Assembly (NCBI GenBank): GCA_028693555.1
Contig: JAQUVD010000040.1
Span: 1-34,234, forward strand
DNA length: 34,234 nt
Origin: Hespellia sp.
GTDB taxonomy: Bacteria; Bacillota; Clostridia; Lachnospirales; Lachnospiraceae
Direction of reading: 5' to 3'
Shown: in pieces, positions 24,837 to 32,076 of the stretch
How the letters are laid out: each line of letters starts with the position of its first letter
How positions within the stretch are numbered: the stretch's first letter is position 1
The notes under the pieces: model-generated
Told to the model about the DNA's origin: nothing
The model's input: only the letters and a program-made list of their open reading frames with translations
Databases searched by the model: none
Program-made: the position numbers and the translations under genes

Positions 24837-25334
24837 TCAGACACTCTTGCTTTCCTCTTTTCGGGCAGCAAAAGCAATCTGTAACTCCAATCCTAATCCA
24901 TTCGCAATCCTTTGTAAAGTTAATAATGATGGATTTCCCAAACCACGTTCGATTTTGCTGATATCGGCCTGATAGATTCCTGTCTTTTCCGATAGTTCTT
25001 TCTGTGTCATATGTGCATTTTCTCTTGCAAGTGATAGATGATAAGCAAGCACATGATTTACGTCCGAACTCTTCTGCACCTCAATAAGAATTCCGTCTTC
25101 CCATATTGTCTCAGCATCAAGATCTAATTCATCATCCCATGAAACTCCGTAGCCACCTGTGTCTACGGTTGCTCGCTCAAACAACTCCGGTATTGACTGA
25201 AATTTTTCAAACTGTGGAAAAACAACAAATAATTGTTTCATATCATATTGCTTTATCTCACCATTATAGAAAATTGCGTGAACCCTCACATGACTGAAGT
25301 CACGTGCTTCCTGTTTCGGCGTAAATCGCCACAA
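24837..25334 (-). CDS. DUF2442-HTH antitoxin-like protein, 5' end replaced by an insertion sequence
   Basis: The native part starts at about 25277 (AIFYNGEIKQYDMKQLF...). It holds a DUF2442 domain (GYGVSWDDELDLDAETIWEDG) followed by a Cro/C1-type helix-turn-helix (MTQKELSEKTGIYQADISKI, near residues 109-128). The first 18 or so codons of the open frame, up to TTG 25334, lie inside the right end of the IS200/IS605 element, so the original N-terminus has been separated. A GTG at 25289 is the other possible start; neither has a clear ribosome site. In intact cassettes such proteins sit next to DUF4160 proteins, and a DUF4160 fragment lies beyond the element. It is probably a residual regulator with doubtful expression. 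Confidence 0.7.
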   Translation of the reverse strand: MWRFTPKQEARDFSHVRVHAIFYNGEIKQYDMKQLFVVFPQFEKFQSIPELFERATVDTGGYGVSWDDELDLDAETIWEDGILIEVQKSSDVNHVLAYHLSLARENAHMTQKELSEKTGIYQADISKIERGLGNPSLLTLQRIANGLGLELQIAFAARKEESKSV

Positions 25335-25434
25335 AAAAATGCTGGTCTTATGCTTACTCCACAGGCGTAGATTATACTGTTTGGACAGTTCCTGCCCTAC
25401 AGTTTTTTGTTTCCTTTATAAGTAATATTTTTTA
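25278..25434 (-). ncRNA. probable omegaRNA (TnpB guide RNA scaffold) at the right end
   Basis: The stretch between the tnpB stop and the right end is non-coding and closes with the conserved hairpin just before the element boundary. The guide would be read from the flanking DNA, beginning GCAATTTTCTATAATGGTGA (25277-25258). The 5' end of the RNA probably lies within tnpB; the boundary given is only the non-coding part. Confidence 0.65.
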
Positions 25435-26562
25435 TTATGCTGCCATTTGACAGTACATCTCATACCCTTTGTTTCTAATGTTGATCGCTGCGTTTAAGTC
25501 TCGATCCAGGTTCATTCCACACTCACAGATATATCGTCTCTGTTCCAATGATATTTCCTTCACGCTCCCACATCGGCTGCAAGTTTTGGATGATGGATAC
25601 CATTTATCAACAACCATCAGCTGTTTTCCGCGATCTGCAAGTTTATACGCCAGCATGGATGTGAACATCCCATACCCATTATCTAATGTAGCCTTTCCAT
25701 TCCTAAAGCCTTGATTAGACATACTGCGCATATTCAGATCTTCGATGCACACCATATCATACCGATTGGCTATCTCGGTTGACTGCTTATGCAGGAAGTC
25801 CTTTCTCTGGTTTGCTGATTTCCGATGGATTTTGGCTATCTTATGTTTCTGTTTCTCATAATTCTTAGAACCGATGACTTTGTGCTTCTGTTTCCACTGG
25901 GCTTTTGCTAACTTTTTCTGATTCATACGGTAAAAATGCGGCATATGCGCACACTTTCCTTCTGAATCCATATAAAGACCATCCGACTTATAATCAAGTC
26001 CTAACACCTTGTTATAACATACTCCTATTGGAATTATCTCTGCTTCATAAGCATACAGAACTGACACATAGAAACTGCCATCACGTTCCATCACAATTGT
26101 TGCCTGCTTGATGTTCCATAAGGTGTCTGCCTTTCGGTGAATAACAGCCCGCACTTTTCCCAACTTTGGGAGCTGAATCATATCTTCGAATATCTTAATG
26201 TTTCCGTTTGTAAAATTCGTTGTATAAGATGTCCGGCTGCGATGCCTGCTCTTAAATCTTGGATAACCTCCCTGTTTTTTGAAGAATCTTTGATATCCTG
26301 CATCCAACGCATAGATTGCATTCGTCAACGCAAATTTATCCACTTCCCTTAACCATGGATAATCCTTTTTCAGTATACGATTACAATCGTTATTGCAATC
26401 CGTTCGGCTCAGATGCTTCTGCCCTTTTTCATATCGCTCTTTCTGCTGGGAAAGATAATGATTATATACAAAACGACAACAGCCAAATGTATTCCATAAC
26501 TTCTGTTCCTGTTCCTTTGTCGGATAAATGCGATACAAAAATGCTCTGTTCACAGACCTCAC
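25435..26562 (-). CDS. tnpB: RNA-guided endonuclease TnpB
   Basis: A 375-aa IS605 OrfB/TnpB. The RuvC-like site is complete: D190 (VLGLDYKSDG), E274 (IEDLNM) and D355 (LDRDLNAAINI). The zinc ribbon is C328-x2-C331 and C346-x-C348. The N-terminal helix-turn-helix region begins RAFLYRIYPTKEQEQ. GTG 26562 is the first start; GTG 26553, 8 nt after AGGAG, is probably the real one. It lies 2 bp after the tnpA stop, with the omegaRNA at its 3' end. TnpB cuts DNA that matches the guide next to the TAM, helping retain the element after excision. Confidence 0.95.
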   Translation of the reverse strand: MRSVNRAFLYRIYPTKEQEQKLWNTFGCCRFVYNHYLSQQKERYEKGQKHLSRTDCNNDCNRILKKDYPWLREVDKFALTNAIYALDAGYQRFFKKQGGYPRFKSRHRSRTSYTTNFTNGNIKIFEDMIQLPKLGKVRAVIHRKADTLWNIKQATIVMERDGSFYVSVLYAYEAEIIPIGVCYNKVLGLDYKSDGLYMDSEGKCAHMPHFYRMNQKKLAKAQWKQKHKVIGSKNYEKQKHKIAKIHRKSANQRKDFLHKQSTEIANRYDMVCIEDLNMRSMSNQGFRNGKATLDNGYGMFTSMLAYKLADRGKQLMVVDKWYPSSKTCSRCGSVKEISLEQRRYICECGMNLDRDLNAAINIRNKGYEMYCQMAA

Positions 26563-26564
26563 TC

Positions 26565-26999
26565 CTACTTCTTTTTCTGACTCTCAATGTAATGCTTCAC
26601 CTGCTCAAAACTTCGGTCACTTACCGTGACGGCACAGTAACTCGGATTCCAGAGATGTCCGCCCCACAAACTTGATTTCAGTTCCGGGTGATCAAGAAAA
26701 AGTCTTCTTGCCAAATTTCCTTTCATGATCTTGATCATATCTGAAATCAAAAACTGTGGTCTACAATCTAGTAAAAGATGGATATGATCCGGCATGACCT
26801 CCATTGCCACTATCCGAAATGCATACTGCTCTGCAATAAGCTGAAGCAAGTCTTTACACTCCTGTGCTATTCCATCTTTAATAATTGGTTTACGATATTT
26901 TGTACACCAGACAATATGGTATTGTAAGGAGTAGACATACCCACGACCATACGTAAGTTTTGAAACATTGTTTAAATCAAATGTTTTTTCCATATACAT
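26565..26999 (-). CDS. tnpA: IS200/IS605 Y1 transposase TnpA
   Basis: A 144-aa HUH single-strand transposase. The HUH motif is H72-I-H74 (PDHIHLLL) and the catalytic tyrosine is Y137 (EQVKHYIESQ). SLQYHIVWCTKYRKP is the usual N-terminal strand. It is full length. It starts at ATG 26999 or ATG 26993; neither has a strong ribosome site, which is common for tightly limited transposases. It lies 24 bp from the left end and directly upstream of tnpB. Confidence 0.95.
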   Translation of the reverse strand: MYMEKTFDLNNVSKLTYGRGYVYSLQYHIVWCTKYRKPIIKDGIAQECKDLLQLIAEQYAFRIVAMEVMPDHIHLLLDCRPQFLISDMIKIMKGNLARRLFLDHPELKSSLWGGHLWNPSYCAVTVSDRSFEQVKHYIESQKKK

Positions 27000-27007
27000 A
27001 TAATACC

Positions 27008-27028
27008 ATATGTAAGCATATAAATCAA
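27008..27028 (-). repeat. left-end hairpin and TTGAT target motif of the IS
   Basis: Minus strand TTGAT (27028-27024) followed by TT and the hairpin ATATG-CTTA-CATAT. This is the expected recognition structure for TnpA at the left end. Confidence 0.65.
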
Positions 27029-27191
27029 GGTGTTTTCGAATGTACGTTCTGCTTCATGTTGTATAAAATAGTTCGAAATCAATTCGTGAAAGATCGTGAA
27101 TGAACAGCAATTCGAAGACAGATAACGTAAAATGAATAGAATTCTCAAGTACCGAAAGGCACATAATTATTTTATGCTGACTAACTCACAA

Positions 27192-27272
27192 CTAAAGTAA
27201 CGAGAATGCGTCAGCATTGTTTTCAATAATATAATTGTCTTTTACATTTACTTCCTGAATACGATGTGACAT
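27192..27272 (-). CDS. 26-aa small ORF of unknown status
   Basis: ATG 27272 is preceded by AGGAGG at 8 nt spacing. The peptide starts MSHRIQEVNVKDNYIIE and ends at TAG 27192. The opening resembles the N-terminal strand of DUF2442 proteins, so it could be the lost beginning of the DUF2442-HTH gene now cut off by decay and the IS. The frame is also open upstream of the ATG (WYDSDEEAYR), which suggests a remnant of a longer gene. The rest of 27029-27352 shows no convincing gene. Confidence 0.3.
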   Translation of the reverse strand: MSHRIQEVNVKDNYIIENNADAFSLL

Positions 27273-27355
27273 TCTATACGCCTCCTCATCTGAATCATAC
27301 CACTGGGGTTAATGTTTTATATTGTTGAGTTTTCCACATTAATAACAGGTCTGTT

Positions 27356-27448
27356 CTATAATATTGAATGAACGTGTGGCGAATTTTGTTCTATTTGTCT
27401 CAAATACATTTTTATAACACTTCCATTAAACCGTGATATGACAGGCAT
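27356..27448 (-). pseudogene. DUF4160 protein, truncated fragment
   Basis: ATG 27448 with AGGGAG 7 nt upstream opens MPVISRFNGSVIKMYLRQIE followed by QNSPHVHSIL and TAG. This is the recognisable start of DUF4160 proteins (MPxISxFxG...I.M...PHxH), which normally run 80-100 aa; here only 30 remain. The downstream DNA does not continue the domain in any frame. DUF4160 proteins are usual partners of DUF2442/HTH proteins in toxin-antitoxin-like pairs. It has a good promoter with a palindromic operator. Confidence 0.65.
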
Positions 27449-27481
27449 ATACTTTCTCCCTTTCTTATAGCCTTTTCTTTC

Positions 27482-27510
27482 ACTATATAGTATATATCCT
27501 ATATAGTCAA
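27482..27510 (-). promoter_or_regulatory. promoter with internal inverted repeat before DUF4160 fragment
   Basis: Minus strand TTGACT (27510-27505), 17-bp spacer, TATAGT (27487-27482). A perfect inverted repeat, ACTATATAG (27482-27490) and CTATATAGT (27499-27507), spans the promoter from -35 to -10. This is the layout of an autoregulated toxin-antitoxin operon; the HTH protein at 24837 is the obvious candidate binder. Confidence 0.7.
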
Positions 27511-27579
27511 TCTGATTTTATAACGTATCTTTTTCATCCTAAAATTCCATGTTTATGTCATTAAATAAACACATCTCAA

Positions 27580-27617
27580 AAAGCTGTTATAGATATTTTG
27601 TCATCTATAACAGCTTT
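27580..27617 (-). terminator. terminator after superoxide dismutase family gene
   Basis: A 15-bp perfect stem, AAAGCTGTTATAGAT with ATCTATAACAGCTTT, and an 8-nt loop; the minus-strand RNA continues in U residues. The stem sequence nearly repeats that of the hairpin at 28815. Confidence 0.9.
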
Positions 27618-27633
27618 CATCAAACACGATTAT

Positions 27634-28122
27634 TTATACTTGTACGATTACCCCGCACCCTATTTTCTTTCCCGCATTTCCCGATGGCTGGGTCGTAAAA
27701 TCATCCGCATTTTCATGGATGATAACGGAGCGTCCTATGATCTCCGACACCATGATTCTTCTATCGTAAAATGCTGTCCATGCATACCCCTGATTTCCAA
27801 GCAGGGGAACAAGATCACCACTGTGAAACGGATGTGGCATTGCAGTTTTTGAATAATGCGCACCCGTGTTCTCAAACGCTCCAGAGCAGTCTCCCTTTTC
27901 ATGGATATGCATCGCGTAGAACTGACTGCCTCCGTTCTCTTTTCGGTTGGGCAAACCATAGATCTCAGCCTCCACCAATATGCCATCATATGGTGTATCA
28001 AAAAACTTCACCGTGCCTGAAAGCTTCGGATAATCCGCATTTCCTTTGATTTCTGCTATCGCAGCAGGCTCTCCTTTTACTAAAATATCACAAAATATTG
28101 TTCCCTGTGTATACGCATTCAT
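27634..28122 (-). CDS. Cu/Zn superoxide dismutase family protein
   Basis: A 162-aa SodC-like beta-barrel protein. Copper and zinc ligands are all in place: H72 and H74 (MHIHEKGDC), H89 (GAHY), H97, H100 and D103 (PHPFHSGD), H136 (VIIHENADD). The disulfide cysteines C79 and C156 are present. The electrostatic-loop arginine of classical enzymes is replaced by K153 (GNAGKKIGCG). There is no signal peptide, although SodC enzymes are usually exported. It lies 15 bp after the DUF1287 gene in one unit. Superoxide dismutation is likely but may be weakened; a metal-binding role is the alternative. Confidence 0.88.
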   Translation of the reverse strand: MNAYTQGTIFCDILVKGEPAAIAEIKGNADYPKLSGTVKFFDTPYDGILVEAEIYGLPNRKENGGSQFYAMHIHEKGDCSGAFENTGAHYSKTAMPHPFHSGDLVPLLGNQGYAWTAFYDRRIMVSEIIGRSVIIHENADDFTTQPSGNAGKKIGCGVIVQV

Positions 28123-28137
28123 AATAGACCTTTTTAT

Positions 28138-28794
28138 TTATTCTATTCTATAATGACCAACTATATCATCCCTTGTTTCTAGAATGTTCTGTTCATATGC
28201 CGTCTGGTACGGATCATTATGATGAATCACGTAGGAAACTCCATTTTCATTTCTTCGATCCGAAACAATTCCAATATGGTTTTTAAATATCACAATATCA
28301 CCCCCCTGCCATTCTTCCACATCGGAAATATCTGTAGTAAGACTTATTGCAGTATGTGAAAAAAAGATTTTTAGATTGCTCACTCGTCTGAAATCAATAC
28401 GAATATCCGGCTCGTCGATGTCATAATCCCCGGGACTTCGCTGGATATCTTCCTGTATTAATTCCATCACATCATATCCCGCACTTTTCAGCGCATTTGC
28501 CACTACATCTGTACAAACCCCATATTGATCATCCGGATAACCAGACTGATAATACCGGCTCTTATATTTTGGTTTCGAAGCAATATAGTTAAGCGCACCT
28601 TCCAAAATGTCCACCTGATCATCCGTGCCGTCCTGATCCTTATCCACCGTGCTGTGCATCTGCTCTATATTTGAATCATATTTGTCCTGCAGGCGTTCTG
28701 TAGAAGTGTTCTGATAGCAGGACAATACGTAAAAAAGAATGCCACAAATGGCAACGAGGGCGATTACGCCACTGATCAACAATTTCTTTTTCAT
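28138..28794 (-). CDS. DUF1287 (NlpC/P60-like) envelope protein
   Basis: A 218-aa protein with an N-terminal membrane anchor or signal (residues 5-26) and a DUF1287 domain of the cysteine peptidase/amidase-like superfamily. Domain motifs are YYQSGYPDDQYGVCTDVV with probable nucleophile C94, RIDFRRVSNL, WQGGDIVIF, HIGIVSD and IVGHYRIE. Before it, DKDQDGTDDQVD (51-62) is a calcium-binding DxDxDG loop. The start is ATG 28794, 6 nt after GGAGGAG. It probably acts outside the membrane on peptidoglycan or a peptide bond. It is co-transcribed with the SOD-like gene; the upstream surface-protein gene ends in a hairpin. Confidence 0.85.
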   Translation of the reverse strand: MKKKLLISGVIALVAICGILFYVLSCYQNTSTERLQDKYDSNIEQMHSTVDKDQDGTDDQVDILEGALNYIASKPKYKSRYYQSGYPDDQYGVCTDVVANALKSAGYDVMELIQEDIQRSPGDYDIDEPDIRIDFRRVSNLKIFFSHTAISLTTDISDVEEWQGGDIVIFKNHIGIVSDRRNENGVSYVIHHNDPYQTAYEQNILETRDDIVGHYRIE

Positions 28795-28814
28795 TTTTTT
28801 CTCCTCCATCAAAA

Positions 28815-28852
28815 AAAGCTGTTATAGGTAGTTTACCACCCATAACAGCTTT
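28815..28852 (-). terminator. terminator or attenuator between surface protein and DUF1287 genes
   Basis: Stem AAAGCTGTTATAGGT/ACCCATAACAGCTTT with one mismatch and a run of U on the minus strand. It lies just 9 nt upstream of the DUF1287 ribosome site, with no clear promoter between, so partial read-through would feed the downstream pair. Confidence 0.85.
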
Positions 28853-28872
28853 CTTCAATTCACATTATCTAA

Positions 28873-31809
28873 CTATCGAAATCTTCTCTTCTTCAGTAAT
28901 ACCATTACTACGCCTGCAGACAGCGCCATCACTATGATTGCCCACACAATGCCATTGCTGCTCTCATCTCCTGTTTTTGGAGTGCTCACTTGATTGGCAG
29001 TTGTCTTGCCACTATTGTTATCACCATTGCCTCCACTATTTCCACTGTTTCCGTTACTTCCATTACTTCCGTTATTTCCTCCTGTGCCGCCTGATACCTT
29101 ATAATCACAGCTCATCCAACTGATTGTCAGTGCCCCGGTTGCAACACCATCGTTGAAATGATATACCGGTCTGAGTCCATTTACTGTATATTCCGCATCG
29201 GCAATCGCAAATCCCTCATTATTTGCTGTGACATCCATGCCTGAAGGCGGATTTACGTGTTTAATCGCCGGATCATTTGTTCCATTAAATGTTACTACCG
29301 CCGATCTATTTCCATATCCATTATCCGATGCAATCCACAATACATGCTCATATGTATCATAATCAAGTCCCATTGCACCGCCAAGTTTTCCATCAATGTC
29401 CGCAATCTGTACACAGGTTTCATCATTGTTTAAAACATACGCATACACATGTCCATTATCTTCCAGTGCCACAAAAAACACGCCATTTGAAACCGCATTC
29501 GGATAATTCGCCATATCAAATGCTGCATTGGTATTCTTATCCATGATTTTTCCTGTGATTTCTGAATTTGAAACCCATTCAACCGCTTCTATCCCCATAT
29601 TAGCAGCAACCGCTGGAAGTGAATCCGTAAGATTCCACTCATTTAACGCAACCAGATCCGGCCCTGCTGCGCTTGGATCTACCATAAGTATCTCATTGAA
29701 ATTAACACCTTTGGCACTATTGTCACGTTCTGACGCTGCATATACCATACCGGCTCCATCCACACAGATTCCCTCTGTGTCCGGGCCTGCTGCCTTCAAG
29801 TTTCCTGCATCCTTTTGGAAACGAATCCGTTTGCCGTCTTCAAATCCATTTGCAAATTTCATTGTTCCGTCCGTTGCTACATCCATGATCCAGAATTTTC
29901 CGGTTCCATTATCAATTGCATAGAGCTGTCCATGAAAGAAATCAAGACCTGACGAATCCTCAAGGAAGTTTAGGTCCGATACGGTGACATCATTGCTCCC
30001 GCTCCATTCAACCACATCCGGAATCCCGGCAAATTTATTTGCAGCTCCTTTTGTAGCTTCGAGTGTATTTCGATATTCCTTTCCGTTCACATCCGGATAT
30101 AATCCCCATGAAGGACTCTTGTGCTCCGTCCATGATGTGCTTGCAATCATAGTATCTCCATCAAAAATTCGAACCGCATCAGCCTTTCCCAGACCAAATA
30201 GAAACTCATCCTGTGAAATCACGAAGAAACCGTTTGCCGGAATAATTGTATTTGCCGGAATTGTATATGCATTTTTATCTTCACTGTCTTTTACGATAAT
30301 TCCAGATATATCCAGTGCTTCCTCTGTCGGGTTTGCAAGCTCGATCCAATCCGGATCATTATTTGGGTCACTCGACTGAATCTCATTTAATACCACTTTA
30401 TTTACAACAATATTTACTGCGCCCTTTGTTGAAGTAGGAAAATCTACAAACGCTCCTGTCCCATCCGGAATACGTGCGTAAACGCCTGCCGCATGACTCT
30501 CCCATGAATATGTATCGACCGAAGCCTTATTCTTATTATATACCGTGACTGAATCGCCCTTTCCAAGTCCAAATGTGAAATGAACATTCTGATCCAAAAC
30601 ATAACATGCTCCTGGCTCCAGTGTTGTTCCTTCCGCTACCGGTGTAATATCAGCTGCATGTCCAACCGGATCATTATCATAGAGATACCAGCCGGAAATG
30701 TCTACTGCGGTCGTTCCTTTATTGTATATTTCCACCCAGTCTGTTGTATCTCCGTCAGATTCTATTTCATTGATAACAACCTGTGATGGATGCAGCGCAT
30801 TTGCTAAACCAGGTGTCTCAGGCATCACCACAAATTCCCCTGTTCCATCCGGATAGCGGCCATAGGACGCTTCCGAATCCTGCCCATTATAGCTTGCATG
30901 CTCGGTCCATGTGTATTCGTCCAGAGGCACACCTTGTGCATCATAAATTCTGATGGAATCACCGGAACCGATTCCGATTGCTCCCTGAAAGTCACCGGAC
31001 AAATAGGTCTGACTTGTATTATCATATACATCCCCGGCCGTGGTGTCTTTGATCAGAAGTAATTCTCCTGCCTTTACGGTTGTTCCGGCTGCAATTTTAA
31101 AACGGTGATCATCTGAATTATCTCTTATTTCATATCCGGATACATCCAGATCCGCTGTTCCGGCATTCATAAGTTCCACCCAGTCATCCGGTGCGGAATT
31201 AATTTCGTTAATCACCAGTTTCCCAGTTCCGGTATTTTCTCCGCCTTCACCGGTATTTCCACCACCTTCGCCAGCTCCTCCTGTTGTGCTGTTAAGCTGA
31301 CCTTTTGTTGCTTCCTGATCAACAAATGCCCCTGTTCCATCCGGAACTCGTGCGTATGTTCCATTCGCATGGCCGGTCCATGCATAAGAATCCAAAAGCT
31401 GGCTGTTTCCATCATATAAACCTGCTGTATCTTCTTTTCCTAATCCAAAATTAAAATCAACGTTCTCCTCAAGTACCATAACTGCACCTGCCGCTATTAC
31501 TGTATTCTCAGCAATCTGCTGGGTAGATCCGTCTGTTAAGTTTTCCAAACCTTTGGAATCCGACACAAACCAGCCGCTGATATCCACATCAGTCTCTCCT
31601 GTGTTCATGATTTCAATCCAGTCATTCCCTTTATTCGGATCACACGATTCTATCTCATTAATAAAAACCGTATTGGTCAAACTCAGTTCTTCGGCTGCAT
31701 ATTCCGTTTCATATTCCGAAGCATAGATGCTCTGTACCGGTGTGACTGCCAATGTAGCAGCCATAAAAAGGCTAATCATTCCTGCACACCCTTTTCTAAA
31801 CTTTCTCAT
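28873..31809 (-). CDS. sortase-anchored surface protein with four lamin-tail domains
   Basis: A 978-aa exported protein. The signal peptide ends near SIYAS (about 31). Four LTD repeats follow (about 46-172, 197-338, 343-470, 474-595), each opening with INEI(E/N/Q)S...DW(I/V)E(I/L) and closing with PDGTGAFV or similar, the first two split by a Gly/Glu/Asn linker. The region 600-890 looks like a beta-propeller or phytase-like esterase (DTEGICVDGAGMVYAASERD, GAMGLDYDTYEHVLWIASDN). A Gly/Asn/Ser-rich spacer leads to the sorting signal TPKTG (943-947), a hydrophobic helix and KKRRFR. LTDs are thought to bind surfaces, DNA or enzymes. It is preceded by AGGGAAGGG. Confidence 0.9.
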   Translation of the reverse strand: MRKFRKGCAGMISLFMAATLAVTPVQSIYASEYETEYAAEELSLTNTVFINEIESCDPNKGNDWIEIMNTGETDVDISGWFVSDSKGLENLTDGSTQQIAENTVIAAGAVMVLEENVDFNFGLGKEDTAGLYDGNSQLLDSYAWTGHANGTYARVPDGTGAFVDQEATKGQLNSTTGGAGEGGGNTGEGGENTGTGKLVINEINSAPDDWVELMNAGTADLDVSGYEIRDNSDDHRFKIAAGTTVKAGELLLIKDTTAGDVYDNTSQTYLSGDFQGAIGIGSGDSIRIYDAQGVPLDEYTWTEHASYNGQDSEASYGRYPDGTGEFVVMPETPGLANALHPSQVVINEIESDGDTTDWVEIYNKGTTAVDISGWYLYDNDPVGHAADITPVAEGTTLEPGACYVLDQNVHFTFGLGKGDSVTVYNKNKASVDTYSWESHAAGVYARIPDGTGAFVDFPTSTKGAVNIVVNKVVLNEIQSSDPNNDPDWIELANPTEEALDISGIIVKDSEDKNAYTIPANTIIPANGFFVISQDEFLFGLGKADAVRIFDGDTMIASTSWTEHKSPSWGLYPDVNGKEYRNTLEATKGAANKFAGIPDVVEWSGSNDVTVSDLNFLEDSSGLDFFHGQLYAIDNGTGKFWIMDVATDGTMKFANGFEDGKRIRFQKDAGNLKAAGPDTEGICVDGAGMVYAASERDNSAKGVNFNEILMVDPSAAGPDLVALNEWNLTDSLPAVAANMGIEAVEWVSNSEITGKIMDKNTNAAFDMANYPNAVSNGVFFVALEDNGHVYAYVLNNDETCVQIADIDGKLGGAMGLDYDTYEHVLWIASDNGYGNRSAVVTFNGTNDPAIKHVNPPSGMDVTANNEGFAIADAEYTVNGLRPVYHFNDGVATGALTISWMSCDYKVSGGTGGNNGSNGSNGNSGNSGGNGDNNSGKTTANQVSTPKTGDESSNGIVWAIIVMALSAGVVMVLLKKRRFR

Positions 31810-31980
31810 TGTGATACCCTTCCCTTCCTCATTGTAAACTTTTGCTTTCTCAATTTATCATACACTTGTAAGATTCAGGTTTGCTCTTTGTTAAATTTAC
31901 AAAAAATAATTTTCTGATATGCTCTCATAATAATTTTCCATCTATAGATATTATCTATTAAAATAAACTAAATTATCAAT

Positions 31981-32009
31981 TTGTTAAATCATTTACCATC
32001 GTATATAAT
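31981..32009 (+). promoter_or_regulatory. promoter of enoate reductase gene
   Basis: TTGTTA (31981-31986), 17-bp spacer, TATAAT (32004-32009). The rest of the gap upstream (31810-31980) is A/T rich and shows no gene or clear site. Confidence 0.75.
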
Positions 32010-32024
32010 GAAATCATTAAGATG

Positions 32025-32042
32025 TTGTTAAAGAATTAACAC
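32025..32042 (+). promoter_or_regulatory. Rex operator upstream of enoate reductase gene
   Basis: TTGTTAAAGAATTAACAC matches TTGTTAA-N4-TTAACAA at 13 of 14 defined bases. It lies 15 nt after the -10 box, the same placement (13 nt) as the site at 19160. Rex repression relieved by high NADH is inferred. Confidence 0.78.
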
Positions 32043-32076
32043 AATGAACGTATTTCAATTATGGAGGTAAGAAGTA

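Larger units (their letters stand above)
25278..27023 (-). mobile_element. IS200/IS605-family insertion sequence with tnpA and tnpB
   Basis: About 1.75 kb. The left end lies beside TTGAT (minus strand 27028-27024), the motif used as target and TAM by ISDra2-like elements, followed two nt later by the subterminal hairpin ATATG-CTTA-CATAT (27021-27008). The right end carries the typical omegaRNA hairpin CACGTGACT-TC-AGTCATGTG (25306-25287) and ends at GGGTTCAC (25278). There is no target duplication, as expected. Both genes are open and keep their catalytic residues, so it may be active. It splits the DUF4160/DUF2442 cassette. Confidence 0.85.

Noticed and set aside
24837-27510. CRISPR array or other repeat-spacer structure near tnpB
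   Set aside because: No regularly spaced repeats are present; only the IS ends and promoter palindromes.
27598-27852. 84-aa frame opposite the SOD-like gene
   Set aside because: It starts inside the terminator hairpin and is antisense to a conserved enzyme.
31888-31904. Third Rex-like site TTTGTTAAATTTACAAA
   Set aside because: The arms and spacer do not fit TTGTTAA-N4-TTAACAA and no promoter could be aligned with it.
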